A stretch of DNA of 64,000 bases from Gonocerus acuteangulatus (GCA_946811695.1 OX328132.1:59760449-59824448); one strand, 5' to 3'. Positions 44,660 to 56,560 are shown, counted from the first letter of the stretch. Notes: generated from the sequence alone by a model not told the origin. Numbers and translations: made by a program.

Positions 44660-45165
44660 AAAAAAAGAATCGTTGCGATTGCATGTTTCATTACTAAAAG
44701 AAAACGACTCGGTCGTCCTGATGCTCTCAAGGCAATAATTTTATTGTTCCGAGTCCGGGCTCTGCTAACAGGCCTTTGTGGGAAACTGCTACGCCAGCAC
44801 ATTCTCCTGCAATAGTTGTATTTAACCAAATTCAGCTGTCCTTTAGTAGAAATGTGATTATGACTATAGAATTATTTTAATCTGGCGATGCACCTCGAAA
44901 AATCAAGATGGTGGCTGAAAACAGTATTTTGTGTCCATTCATATTTTTTTTTAGCCCATACTTCTCCGAAAAAAATTACTATTTTTCGGATAAGAATGAG
45001 CTAACCATCAGAAAATATGTAAATACTCATGTCATTCCTTTGTACATCAGGACTCCTTGTCGCTATTTCTACTTTTTAAAACAATGAAATTGAGTCCAAT
45101 TGCAAGAGATGATAAAACATTAAACATCGCTTATAAGTATCTGAAAGTGACTTGTGTGAAGTGAA
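44660..45165. other. Interval without recognised feature
   Basis: No gene or repeat family recognised between two C1 copies. Confidence 0.5.
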
Positions 45166-45691
45166 GTCAAAATGTCCGAGTAGCAGGAACTGCGTCTCAG
45201 AGGGCGATTCAGTTCTTATAATCGAATCCAACAACTTCTAAGATTTAAGCAGTGATTTTTCGGAATGACATCGTCCAACCAAAAATTACTTTCCGAACAT
45301 TTTTGTCGGACATTTTGTAAGCTTTTGATATATTTAATAAGCTTAATATTCACTTAAAAAAGTATACGAAAACCCTAAAACTGCTCATGTTCGTTAATAA
45401 AAATATTTTTTCAAATACTTCCAAGCCTCCAAAAATTTAAGTATCTTAGTTTTTATGAATTGCAAATATGTTGAAAATATTTCAACTGAATCCAACCATT
45501 CTAAGTTCCCAAACTGAACATTAGTTAGAAAAACTATTTTTATGCACTTTTCTAGAAAATAAGTTACAGAAATCTCCTTAAACATTTTTTCATTCGTTTT
45601 CGTATGTTAGAGAACCTATAGAAAGTGCATCTCGAATTCGGGAATTTTTGTAACCTGTCAGAGAGCGAGCGATTCCTCGCTATATATATAC

Positions 45692-46633
45692 AGTAGGGTT
45701 CCGATTAATCGAGTCGATGGGGGCCAAGGTTACCTCGGTTAATCGAAATAATCGGTTAATCGGAACCCTGCCAATAGCAATTGGAAATGTAGGTTGTTTT
45801 TGAATAAGAACTACTTATATGCTAAAAAAAAAAATATTTAATAATTAATAATAATGCTTAATAATAATATGTAGTAATAACAATAATAACAGAAACCGTG
45901 ACATTATTTTTTAAAAAAGAAATCTTTAATCGTGGCTTGCCTAAATGAACTTTTTCTGTCGGCAGCAGAAAAAGCTGTTTCCCTCCATTTTCTTAGAATC
46001 ATGAGTTCATTTTGCGGTACATCGCTTATGCTTTCTAAATAGAGAAGGGATCTGTCAAGCAGATTGAAACCCTCTTCATAGCTTATTTTTGGGGGAATGG
46101 TTTCCACGTCTTCTTCAACATCTTCTTCAGGATTGGCCTTCATCACCTCATTAATAATTTCATCTTCTGTAAGGACTGTCGCTCTGTTTATTGTGTCGTC
46201 GCTTAACCAATCTATAACTTCGGAATCCATTATATCCGGGGAGTTGAGGTCTTTTAACAAATCGCACAACTGCTGATTTGTTGTTGTTGTTGGCCTGATA
46301 ATTCGAGGCCACAGGTTTCTCCAGGCTTTATTTACTGTGCTTTTTGCTACAGAATGCCAAGAATCAGCAGCCATATAAATCACATCCTTAATAGATATTT
46401 TCTTTAATTTTTGAACTAACCCTTCCTCTTCTGCTAATAACATTTCAGACAAAAGCTTCTTTTTGTAGTATCGTTTCAAGACCGAAATTACTCCTTGGTC
46501 CATGGGCTGGATTATTGATGTGACATTTGCAGGAAAAAGCATCGATTTTATTTCGCCACCCCCCCCCCTCAGGCTTGACACCTCGGTTAATCGTGATCTC
46601 GGTTGACCAGACCTCGGTTAATCGGAACTCAAC

Positions 46634-46635
<2 letters not shown>
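45692..46635 (-). mobile_element. pogo/Tigger transposon, internally deleted, inside C1
   Basis: CAGTAGGGTTCCGATTAATC at 45692 and GATTAATCGGAACT-type inverted end at 46635, with TA on both sides and several GGTTAATCG subterminal motifs. The transposase frame runs toward the left end and lacks its 5' half. Confidence 0.85.
45904..46560 (-). pseudogene. pogo/Tigger transposase C-terminal half with PIP-box-like C-terminus
   Basis: The frame (minus strand, true coding from about 46550) starts KSMLFPANVTSIIQPMDQGV, the segment with the third catalytic Asp of the DDE/D domain in this family. The two earlier acidic residues, the HTH and the start codon are lost; a C/G run (46557-46570) marks the deletion point. 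The acidic middle (NPEEDVEEDVE) is usual for Tigger/jerky proteins. The last residues, FRQATIKDFFFKK, contain QxxIxxFF. Confidence 0.88.
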
Positions 46636-46686
<51 letters not shown>

Positions 46687-46693
46687 ATATGTG

Positions 46694-46736
<43 letters not shown>

Positions 46737-47109
46737 TGTTAATGTTTGAATCAGGGTTATTTTCGTGATCTATGGGTTCTGAAACGTGAAATTTTTTAGC
46801 CATCTTGGAGATGTCGAAAGCGAGTTGTCTTCGAGAGAGGAAACGCGTTAAAATCATATATATTGACTCTAAACACTGTTTTATGAGATGGATAGTAAAA
46901 CAATTGATAACAATTGACATTTTTAATTTCACATTATGCAGTATTTCGATTAAATCAGCTTTGGAGCACCTGCATATTATTTGAAACATTTATTTTAATA
47001 TGGGTTCATTTTACTACCGAGTAAGATTTGATTGAGGAAGATTTGGTAATATTTTTAACAACGTTTTCATGAGTGTAACCTCAATTCCTTGAGAAATGAG
47101 CTAAAAATC

Positions 47110-47327
47110 ACTAGGGGCGAGCGAATCACAGAATTGCTGGACTCATCTCGAGCACTCGAGGTCATGCGTTCGAGTCCCGGATGTTGCTCCGAGATTTTAT
47201 CTTTTGTGTCGTAGTTCCGGGGTCACGTTTTCAAACCGGGGCCTTAATGAGGAAATCGGCCGACCTGAGCACTACACTAGCTGACATTTGATGTTGCATG
47301 GCCCATGAGACACTTGTATAAAGATTG

Positions 47328-47330
<3 letters not shown>
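47110..47330 (+). mobile_element. Likely tRNA-derived SINE
   Basis: CGTTCGAGTCCCGG (47168-47181) is a B-box-like motif, preceded by a degraded head (GCTGGACTCATCTCGAGCAC). The body GACCTGAGCACTACACTAGC ends at GTATAAAGATTGTATTAT next to (AT)n. No second copy in the window. Confidence 0.55.

Positions 47331-47390
<60 letters not shown>
47331..47390. repeat. (AT)n microsatellite
   Basis: Pure AT run between the SINE and R-C. Confidence 0.95.
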
Positions 47391-47392
<2 letters not shown>

Positions 47393-47462
47393 CCAAATAA
47401 ATGTAAATGTTCCAATTTTTGTCGGCGCCTTTTCAAAAATACTTTCAGGAGTATAGAAATAC

Positions 47463-48345
47463 ATACAGGGTCATTCAGGTCCAACTCTAGGAGGTGATTA
47501 TAGACATGATTTTGAACAAAAACGTTCATTTGAAGCATAGTCCGATTGCGAAGGGAAAAGGAATTATGTCGAATTTTCTGTTGTTTTTTTTTTTTTAACG
47601 TAGAAATATTTTTTATCGAATGAGAAAGGATTGCTCCAAAACTGTTCCAGATAATTAAATTCTATTTATGCCCTCACACATAGATAACATTTCCTTCACT
47701 AAACCATGTTAACCATGTTATGTTCAACTTCAGAAAAGATTGTAATTAGTCTAACTTTATTATAATTCTCTTAATTTAAATTATAATAGTCTTGATTTAA
47801 ATTATAATTGCCATATAGGATTTTAAGATAATGATTGTAATAGTCTTCAACTAATTATTTATATAATCTGTAACTAATTATTTATAACAATCTGTAACTA
47901 AACAAAGCATAACACCATTTTACACACTGGCAAAGAACTACATCTATCCCACTAACTCACAGAGGTCTCAAAATTTTATTAAATACCTAAATCAAACATT
48001 TATAAAACAGAACCCAAACCTTTTCTAACCAATATATTGGAAGGCGCAAATAACCTAGTAGTAGAGCGTCAAACTCCATATCTATCTAAACCGTTTGATA
48101 GAAGATCATTTCTGGACGTCCAATAACGCATTTTTGTTTTTATCGATGAATCAGAGATTTTCACGATTTTTTCTTCTCAGCCACCTAACGGGCTACAGAT
48201 TCACAACTCACAGGAAAACTTCTACACTTAATGAGCATTAAATCTCTGCAAATGAAATGGAAGTTTATTGAGGGCTAGATTGAACGATTGACTACCTTTT
48301 GTCAAAAATTATAAAATGGAGTTTTGTTACTTTCAAATACCTCAT
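47463..48345. repeat. Dispersed repeat R-C, copy 2, with internal extra segment
   Basis: Matches 31928-32445 at both sides (CAGGGTCATTCAGGTCC, AAAAACGTTCATTTGAAG, GATTGACTACCTTTTGTCAA). An additional segment of about 400 bp lies at 47690-48110, with TTAAATTATAAT-type short repeats, absent from copy 1. Confidence 0.65.
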
Positions 48346-48945
48346 GCTTTGATTAGACATTTTGGGGGCAGTATTCAAAAACATTTCAAGTTCAAGTTGA
48401 ATAATTTTAATCCAAACTTTAGACATAGTTTGAAACAGGGACCGAAAAGTAACATCCTTGACCTATCCATGTATTGACCTGCCGCCTAAATAATCATAAT
48501 TCATAAATTTGAGTAAAAGGTCAATTAATTATTAATTACTTCCCGAATTACATAAAAAATAACGTCATGTTTTTGTGAAACAAGCCCCATTAGGTAAATA
48601 TAAAAGTGCTCTATTCGATGTAAGATAAACGATTTAAACCATGAATAACATTGGTTATGTAAATGCGGACAATGATGCTGATCGTCTGAATAGAAATCAA
48701 TATTAAAAAAATAAAATCAACAACATTTACATTAAGCGAAGTCGAACTATGACTGGCACAGATTTTGAGCGAGTGGAATTGTGATGGTGTGGGCAGGAAA
48801 TGGCGCGATGTGGGGAGAATTTACATATAAATCGTGTGAAAGGCGGGATTATATGCGCTGCCTTTCGGCAATGATTCTCTCACTACGCTCGCCTCCTTTC
48901 TACTCGTCATCATCACCAATCCACTGAAACTAACCTTCCGAGTGT
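48346..48945. other. Interval without recognised feature
   Basis: No gene or repeat family recognised. Confidence 0.5.
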
Positions 48946-48947
48946 AG

Positions 48948-49060
48948 GGAACTGCGTCATCTTCAACACCATCTTAGGGAGGAGCCCCGCTCATGAGGTT
49001 GACCTCAACACAATCCGGTAGTGCCCACTACAAAATTAGACGTTTCAGAACCAACCAAGG
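48948..49060 (-). repeat. C1 module 2 fragment
   Basis: AGGGAGGAGCCCCGCTCATG, AACACAATCCGGTAGTGCC and GACGTTTCAGAACC are module 2 in reverse, cut by the adjacent M2 element. Confidence 0.6.
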
Positions 49061-49242
49061 ACCGAAATAAAAATTAAAGGTTTCCAAAAAATTATGACAA
49101 AAAAATTATTTCTTAATTTATATTTTTAAATGAATGAATAACTATTATGAAATACTTTTTATATACAAATTTTTGCCATAAAAATTGTTGGGAAATTCTA
49201 AATAATAATTGATTGCGAAAATAATTCTAGTTTAATTTGGAC

Positions 49243-49273
<31 letters not shown>

Positions 49274-50181
49274 TGCATTGTGAGAGTAAAAACAGGGATA
49301 TATTTTAATTGTATTTTAAGGAATATTGATACACAGTTCAATAATTTGATAATACAATTTTAATTAATTACTTATCACGAGTGCTACCATAAATGTCTAA
49401 TATCCTCAGAATAAATAAAGAAATACTTGATTTGGAACCTTTTGTTTATTTGAAGTTATTTGTTTATGACAGTGAATAAAAGTTCGTTCAAATCTTGATA
49501 AACTTTGATAGAACTTTAATATAGATAAGCATTATTTAATCCTTCCATTAAATATTTACGTACGAATGACAACGACCTCATTGCTAATTTTGCCATTGTT
49601 AAAAATTGGTAAATTAGTAATTAGTAAAAAGAAGGTTTTTCCGTCCAATTTTTAAGTAATACAAAATTTCTATTAAAATGTTATCTAAAAAAAATAATAG
49701 AATAACATTATTAATAATTTTTATTTTTAAGTTTTTGGGGTCTATTTCGGAAAAGGGGTGCCAGTGATTTTATCAGTAACTGTTATTCTAACTAAATAAA
49801 AATAACTATGTAAACATATATTGCAGTAACCTTTCAAAACTTCCTAATTTTGTTATAGTTTCATTCGTGATCTTGACTCTACGTTATGAATATATTTCTG
49901 TTGAGTAACCATATCCGGACTGAAGACAATGCTCATAGGTGTCTACAGAGCAAACGGATCATATCGAGTACAAAGGTTTGAGGCAATGAGCATCCCATGA
50001 AGTTACTGCTTGAAGAAAACCAGTAGTATTGTTACCAGAGGGAATGCAGAACAAGGGTTGGTTTGTTCATTCATTGAACTTGGTAGGCGTGACAACAGGT
50101 GCTAACATGCTAACACCCTGAGGGTTGAATCTCTTTGGGCTTGGATCAAACGCAGAAACAAGAGAGAATGATTCAAATTAG

Positions 50182-50215
<34 letters not shown>

Positions 50216-50578
50216 ATGCGAATTTATATAGAGGAGGAGGTATGAGAAGGAGTGCTTGTTGGAGAAGATTTTAGAGAACATCGTAGATTTTCCTGCAGAG
50301 TTTTAACTTGTTTTTATCAGTTGAGGTTATTTATAAAATGTACTTTCTTTAATAAACATACACGTATGTTATATATAATAATAACTGTTATTCAACAAAA
50401 TCACTGGCACCCCTTTTCCAAAATAGACCCAGTTTTTTTAAACAAAAATTATTAGAAAACTGTTTTATGCTTAAAAAAAAATAGAATATATAAATTACGA
50501 TGACATTTTTATTTTTATTTCCCAATAATAAAAATTAAAGGTAGAGTGAAATTCATTTGAAATAAAAATTAATCGGTC
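49061..50578. mobile_element. MITE M2, copy 1, split by MITE M3
   Basis: GGACCGAAATAAAAATT at the left and AAAAATTAATCGGTCC at the right are inverted ends; the right inner part (TTATTTCCCAATAATAAAAA) matches M2 copy 2 at 56.87 kb. Poly(A) runs at 49246-49273 and 50180-50211 interrupt it. AT-rich, non-coding. Confidence 0.65.
49737..50433. mobile_element. MITE M3 nested in M2
   Basis: GGGGTCTATTTCGGAAAAGG continuing GGTGCCAGTGATTTT (49738) returns inverted at 50397-50432 (AAAATCACTGGCACCCCTTT). Inverted termini of about 40-50 bp and a non-coding 590-bp interior. Confidence 0.7.
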
Positions 50579-50584
50579 CTGGAA

Positions 50585-50623
<39 letters not shown>

Positions 50624-51200
50624 TTGTCTGTTCGCTCTCTCACACGCTCAAAAAAGATCCGATTTTAATGAGTTTGTTAACCAGCAAAATCCGCCTACCG
50701 GAACACTGTTTAATGGGGGAAATTCGTGTGACAAAAATCGTTGCGGTTACGGATTTTCATTTGTAGGGTTCCAGTTACACTTTTTATAGGTTCTAAAACA
50801 CAGGAAAACGAATGAAACTATTTCCAATGTGATATCTCCCGTTTATGAGAAAAGTGCATACAACTATTTCTAACTGATTTTTAAGAGGTACTTAAAATCA
50901 TTGAATTCAGTTGAAATGTATGTTTCAAATTTGTCCAAACTAAGATATATAAACGGTGGTTACATTCGGAGTTAAGAAAGCATTGGAAAAAAAAAAAAAT
51001 TAATAGACATGAAAGGTTTTGGGCTCTTCGGATATTTTCTTAAATATCTCGAAAACGGTTAGGAAGTCGTGGTATGTGGAAGGTGGGCATTCGAAAGGTT
51101 ACTAAAGTTTCCACACAAACTGGTTCAATTTTCGATTAGGCGATGTTATTCGGATAAATAACTGCTTAAAACTTTGGAGTTGTTGGTTTATTGCGGGAGA
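50585..51200 (-). repeat. C1 module 1 with (AT)n, reverse
   Basis: (AT)n 50588-50618, then TTTGTCTGTTCGCTCTCTCA, CGATTTTAATGAGTTTGTTA, TCGAAAACGGTTAGGAAGTC and TTCGATTAGGCGATGTTATT: a nearly complete module 1 on the minus strand. Confidence 0.72.
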
Positions 51201-51412
51201 GCCGGGTTGTGTAATTTCCGTTTCTGCATAAGTTGGCTGTGCCTTGACGCCTTAATATCGCTTTTATTCGAGATGTTCGAGTGGGTGCTAACATTTTCTG
51301 CTAAATATAAAAAAAAAAGTCCGACTCGCAGGAACTGCCTCATCTTAGCGCGGTTCCGTTCTTATCCCTAGTCTAATTTCGAAAGATTAAAATAGAAGCA
51401 GTTATTATTTTG

Positions 51413-51613
51413 TTGAGAGGAGATCGTTGACCGTTGATGATGCAAGGTAGGGATTGTCCGGGTTCGGTCACTGCTACTTAATAATACATACCCCATATGT
51501 GTATGTATGTGGGCATATATATGTACATATGTGTGCGTGTATATGTGTATGTGTATATGCATATATATAAATATATATATATATTATATATAATTATATA
51601 TATATTATATATG

Positions 51614-51709
<96 letters not shown>

Positions 51710-51856
51710 AGGTATATTTACATAGATATGTGCATATATTAGTGTTAAATATGTCCTACTTGTATTTACAGCCCTGATGAAGGCTTGAGGTTCAAGCCGA
51801 AACGTCGGCAAAATAAAACCATTTTTACGATAAAAGTAGCAGTGACCGAACCCCGA
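51413..51856 (+). mobile_element. PLE-D pseudo-LTR insertion with 14-bp target duplication
   Basis: CAGTTATTATTTTG is repeated exactly at 51399-51412 and 51857-51870. The 444-bp insert has inverted ends of about 21 bp (GGTTCGGTCACTGCTACTT / AAGTAGCAGTGACCGAACC), a complex (AT)n in the middle (51550-51710) and a canonical hammerhead near the right end. No coding region. Confidence 0.85.
51771..51809 (+). ncRNA. Canonical hammerhead-like ribozyme fold, PLE-D
   Basis: GCC (51771-51773) pairs with GGC (51807-51809); CTGATGA 51774-51780; stem II GGCTTG/CAAGCC with loop AGGTT; GAA 51799-51801; stem III ACGT palindrome 51802-51805; C51806 gives a GUC cleavage triplet. It has the full consensus core and six perfect stem II pairs, the classic PLE minimal hammerhead. 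Confidence 0.87.
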
Positions 51857-53045
51857 CAGTTATTATTTTGGTTCCACCAGTCTTGAAAGGTAGGATTTAC
51901 AATCTTACCTGGAACGGTCGGCAACACTAGAAACTTTCCCGCTAGTTACAAGGTCTTGGAATCTTGGAACTCTATATTTCTAACAATAAATTGTTTTTGT
52001 TTTTTTACTAAACCTGTTTTATTTTCGAATACATTACCCAACTATAAGCAATTAAAAAATAACAAGGAATAAAAAACAGACAAAAAGAACAGTTCGAATA
52101 AGCGAAATCAATTACTTTAAAGCTTTAAGCTCTTATTTCTCCGATTGTCATCGCCTAATAAAAACTTTCATTAGAACCTTTTATGTAGAGCATTTAATAA
52201 GCTTTCTAATGGTATTCTTCCGTTTACCAAGATTTTCAACCGTTTTCGAGATATTAATGAAAGTTCCCAAAATTTACATTATTTCTAACAACAGAAAATT
52301 GGTCTCATTTTTCATATCCTGTTTTACACACAAAATTTTCCCAACATAAGAAATTACAAAAATAAAAAGCAATAAAAAACAAAGGGAAAGAGACAAAAAT
52401 TACAAAAACCCGTTCATAAGAACAAAACAGACGTATTTGAAGTTTTAAGCACTTATTTCTCCGATTGACATAACCTAATCAAAAATAGTTTTAGAATCAT
52501 TTTTGTAGAGAATTTAGTAAGCTTTCAAATAGTTTTTATCCACTTACCACGATTTCCCAACCGTGTTCGAGATATTAATGAAAGTATACGAAGTTCCCAA
52601 AACTTTTCATGTCTGTTCATAAAATATTTTATTCTAACCCTTCCTTAACTCCAAACGTAACATAACTTTCAACATATTAGTTTTAATGAAAGTAGAACAT
52701 GCAGATAATGTTTCAACTGAATCCCGTGATTCTAAGTACCCAAACCAAAAACGGTATTCAAAAACTATTTTTCCAATTTTATCGAAAACGGTTAAAGCTA
52801 TCGCCTTGAAAATGGTTTCATTCGTTTTCCTAGCCCAAGAAGCCTATAAAAAGAGTACTTACAAGCTTATGAACTCAAAAACGTAAGCGTTACGATTTTT
52901 TCTGCGCGAATTTTGCCCCAAACGCCATCTTCCAGTGGGCGGATTTTGCTGGTTAACGAACTTGACCTTTCAAATTGAATTACTGATTTTTGTACCAAAT
53001 TTCATCAAAATCGGACCATCAGGGAAGCCAGAAATGAGCGAACAG

Positions 53046-53196
<151 letters not shown>

Positions 53197-53338
53197 CAAA
53201 TTTGAACCACCGCTATTTTCGGTCTCTAGGGGTTCTGAAACGCGAAATTTTCTTGTCGGCACTTCCGGATTGTTTCATTGTATCAACCTTATAAGCGGGG
53301 TTCCTCCCTATGGGGGAGGGAGGAACCGCGCTAAAAAG

Positions 53339-54564
53339 TCCGACTCGCAGGAACTGCATCATCTTAGTGCGGTTCCTGTTCATATCCATATTGTCATTTG
53401 AAAAGCTTAGAATAGAAACAGATAATATTTTCCCCATGAAGATGGATGATAAGTAAAGATGGAACGGTGGGGATTCGGCTAAAGAAACCTCAATAAGATT
53501 TTTGTTAAAAAGCTTCGTCGCTTTGTTTTAGCCTTCGTCAGCTAAAATGACAAGAAAAACAGAAATTAATACAGAAACAAAAAAAAAAGAAGTTTATAAT
53601 TGAGGTAAGTAACAGAACTATAAATACAATTAACTTATTATAAAAGAACAATTTCGTCTTAAATTCTTAGGATGAGTAGAATGAAAATCAATAGAAACAT
53701 AACAGAAAAAGAAGAAAAAAAGGCTATTTTACTGAAGTTTATGTAAGTAAAGGTGCTTATAGTAACATTAATTGATTTTACAAAGAAATAAGAAACTATA
53801 TACCAATGAAAACTATAGTAGCTAGTAGTAAAATTAATTAATTTTACAAAGAAATAAGATACAACATACCAATGGAAATGCCGGGAGGCAGAGGAAAACC
53901 AAGGTTGACAGTTAAGTAACCATTGTGGATAATATTTTCCTCGGCCTTTGTTCAAAGGGTTTTATGGCTTTACCTGGCCCTGGTCCGCCAGAACCCTAGA
54001 ATCCTCTTCTACCGATACTTCATTTCATACGTTTCAAGGAATTGGAAAATATCAAAATTTTTCTTATATTCCTGTGTTCTTTTACTATAGTAATAATTCT
54101 ACAAATAAAATCAATTGAAAAATAAAATAAAAAAAAAAACCAACAGCATGAAGGCAATTGAAAATATTCAAAAGACGTCATCGAATCTCTTTCTCTTGGC
54201 AAGCTATATTTCTAACAATGAATTGTTTTTCTTATTTTACCTAATCTGTTTTATTGCCAAATACATTACCCAACTATAAGCAATTAAAAAATAACAAAAA
54301 ATAGAAACAGACAAAAAGAACTGTTCGAATAAACGAAATCAATTACTTCAAAGTTTAAGCACTTATTTCTCCGATTGACATCACCTAATCAAAAATTGTT
54401 TCAGAATCTTTTTTGTAGAGCATTTATAAAGCTTTCAGATAATTTCTATCCACTTATCACGATTTTTCAAATTGGACGACGGATTTTTGTAACAAATTTC
54501 ATCAAAATCGGACCCTTAGGGAAGCCAGAAATGAGCGAACAGACAAATATATATATATATATAA

Positions 54565-54623
<59 letters not shown>

Positions 54624-54760
54624 AATTTGAACCACCGTTATTTTCGTTCTCTAGGGGTTCTGAAACGCGAAATTTTCTAGTGGGCACTTCCAGATTGTTT
54701 CATTGTATCAACCTTATAAGCGGGGTTCCTCCCTATGAAGGGAGGGAGGAACCGCGCTAA
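53339..54760 (+). repeat. C1 composite repeat joined head to tail to the previous copy
   Basis: TCCGACTCGCAGGAACTGC at 53339, an insert of unrecognised DNA (about 53420-54185), module 1 (54190-54545), (AT)n 54547-54620, module 2, and the hairpin end GGGAGGGAGGAACCGCGCTAA at 54760 (written without its first base elsewhere). Confidence 0.72.
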
Positions 54761-54779
54761 AAAGAAGATGGTTTATATC

Positions 54780-54860
54780 TATACTAGGCTTTCCAGATGT
54801 CTCTAGGGATTAGTACGGAACCTCACTAAGATGACGCAGTTCCTGTGAGTCGGATTATTT
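54780..54860 (-). repeat. C1 5'-end fragment
   Basis: GATGACGCAGTTCCTGTGAG and GAACCTCACTAA form a reverse C1 start close to the previous copy. Confidence 0.65.
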
Positions 54861-54970
54861 TTCCACGTACGGTTATAACCAATCCTTCGCTCAGCTCTCT
54901 GTCTTTCTACACGTCTTCTCCAATCGACAGTAACAATCTCTGTGAGTGGAAAGAACTGAGTCATAGCCCT

Positions 54971-56560
54971 ATTACGCTGGAACAGCAACATTGCAACCCC
55001 AACTTCTAACATACTCAGTAATTTGTTGCTAATTTGTTGCTAATTTGTTACACTATTTTCAAATTTGTCGCTCCAGCCGTTTCCGAGAAAACGTGGCTGT
55101 GCTAGCGTAATATTACGCCAGCACAGCCACCCCCCTAACTTTTGATCTAATTGTCTGACGAAATTCAGATTGGTACGAGAATTTGTTGCTAATTTGTTGC
55201 TCTAGAATGACACCAATCACGAATTTGTCGCTCCAGCCGTTTCCGAGAAAACGTGGCTGTGCTAGCGTAATATTACGCCAGCACAGCCACCCCCCTAACT
55301 TTTGATCTAATTGTCTGACGAAATTCAGATTGGTACGAGAATTTGTTGCTAATTTGTTGCTCTAGAATGACACCAATCACGAATTTGTCGCTCCAGCCGT
55401 TTCCGAGAAAACGTGGCTGTGCTAGCGTAATATTACGCCAGCACAGCCACCCCCGTAACTTTTGATCTAATTGTCTGACGAAATTCAGATTGGTACGAGA
55501 ATTTGTTGCTAATTTGTTGCTCTAGAATGACACCAATCACGAATTTGTCGCTCCAGCCGTTTCCGAGAAAACGTGGCTGTGCTAGCGTAATATTACGCCA
55601 GCACAGCCACCCCCGTAACTTTTGATCTAATTGTCTGACGAAATTCAGATTGGTACGAGAATTTGTTGCTAATTTGTTGCTCTAGAATGACACCAATCAC
55701 GAATTTGTCGCTCCAGCCGTTTCCGAGAAAACGTGGCTGTGCTAGCGTAATATTACGCCAGCACAGCCACCCCCGTAACTTTTGATCTAATTGTCTGACG
55801 AAATTCAGATTGGTACGAGAATTTGTTGCTAATTTGTTGCTCTAGAATGACACCAATCACGAATTTGTCGCTCCAGCCGTTTCCGAGAAAACGTGGCTGT
55901 GCTAGCGTAATATTACGCCAGCACAGCCACCCCCGTAACTTTTGATCTAATTGTCTGACGAAATTCAGATTGGTACGAGAATTTGTTGCTAATTTGTTGC
56001 TCTAGAATGACACCAATCACGAATTTGTCGCTCCAGCCGTTTCCGAGAAAACGTGGCTGTGCTAGCGTAATATTACGCCAGCACAGCCACCCCCGTAACT
56101 TTTGATCTAATTGTCTGACGAAATTCAGATTGGTACGAGAATTTGTTGCTAATTTGTTGCTCTAGAATGACACCAATCACGAATTTGTCGCTCCAGCCAT
56201 TTCCGAGAAAACGTGGCTGTGCTAGCGTAATATTACGCCAGCACAGCCACCCTTGTAACTTTTAATCTAATTGTCTGACGAAATTCAGATTGGTACGAGA
56301 ATTTGTTGCTAATTTGTTGCTCTAGAATGACACCAATCACGAATTTGTCGCTCCAGCCGTTTCCGAGAAAACGTGGCTGTGCTAGCGTAATATTACGCCA
56401 GCACAGCCACCCTTGTAACTTTTGATCTAATTGTCTGACGAAATTCAGATTGGTACGAGAATTTGTTGCTAATTTGTTGCTCTAGAATGACACCAATCAC
56501 GAATTTGTCGCTCCAGCCGTTTCCGAGAAAACGTGGCTGTGCAAGCATAATATTACGCCA
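54971..56560. repeat. 160-bp tandem array with 38-bp palindrome at each unit junction
   Basis: One diverged 141-bp unit (54971-55111) is followed by nine units of exactly 160 bp (from 55112, 55272 and so on, to 56551). Junctions read GTGGCTGTGCTAGCG - TAATATTA - CGCCAGCACAGCCAC, a near-perfect palindrome. Units are almost identical; a marker site reads CCCCCTAACT in the first two, CCCCGTAACT in the next five and CCTTGTAACT in the last two. No coding capacity. An inverted array of the same unit begins at 63421. Confidence 0.97.

Larger units (their letters stand above)
45174..46856 (+). repeat. C1 composite repeat split by a pogo element in its (AT)n
   Basis: Start GTCCGAGTAGCAGGAACTGC, module 1 (45240-45665), CTATATATATA, then the pogo element, (AT)n/(GT)n 46638-46738, and module 2 (TTTTCGTGATCTATGGGTTC) ending GGAAACGCGTTAAAA. 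Confidence 0.65.

Noticed and set aside
51497..51811. Tyr/Ile-rich reading frames
   Set aside because: Translations of (AT)n repeats; the same holds for all such frames at AT tracts in the window.
53515..53560. Hammerhead-like motif on the minus strand (CTGACGA)
   Set aside because: The GAA strand and stem II do not pair in the required register; at most a decayed PLE end.
54971..56560. CRISPR array or bacterial origin
   Set aside because: Units of 160 bp are contiguous with no unique spacers, and the surroundings are clearly eukaryotic.
54971..56560. Integrated single-stranded DNA virus
   Set aside because: Only the origin-like nonanucleotide is present; no Rep or capsid coding sequence accompanies it.
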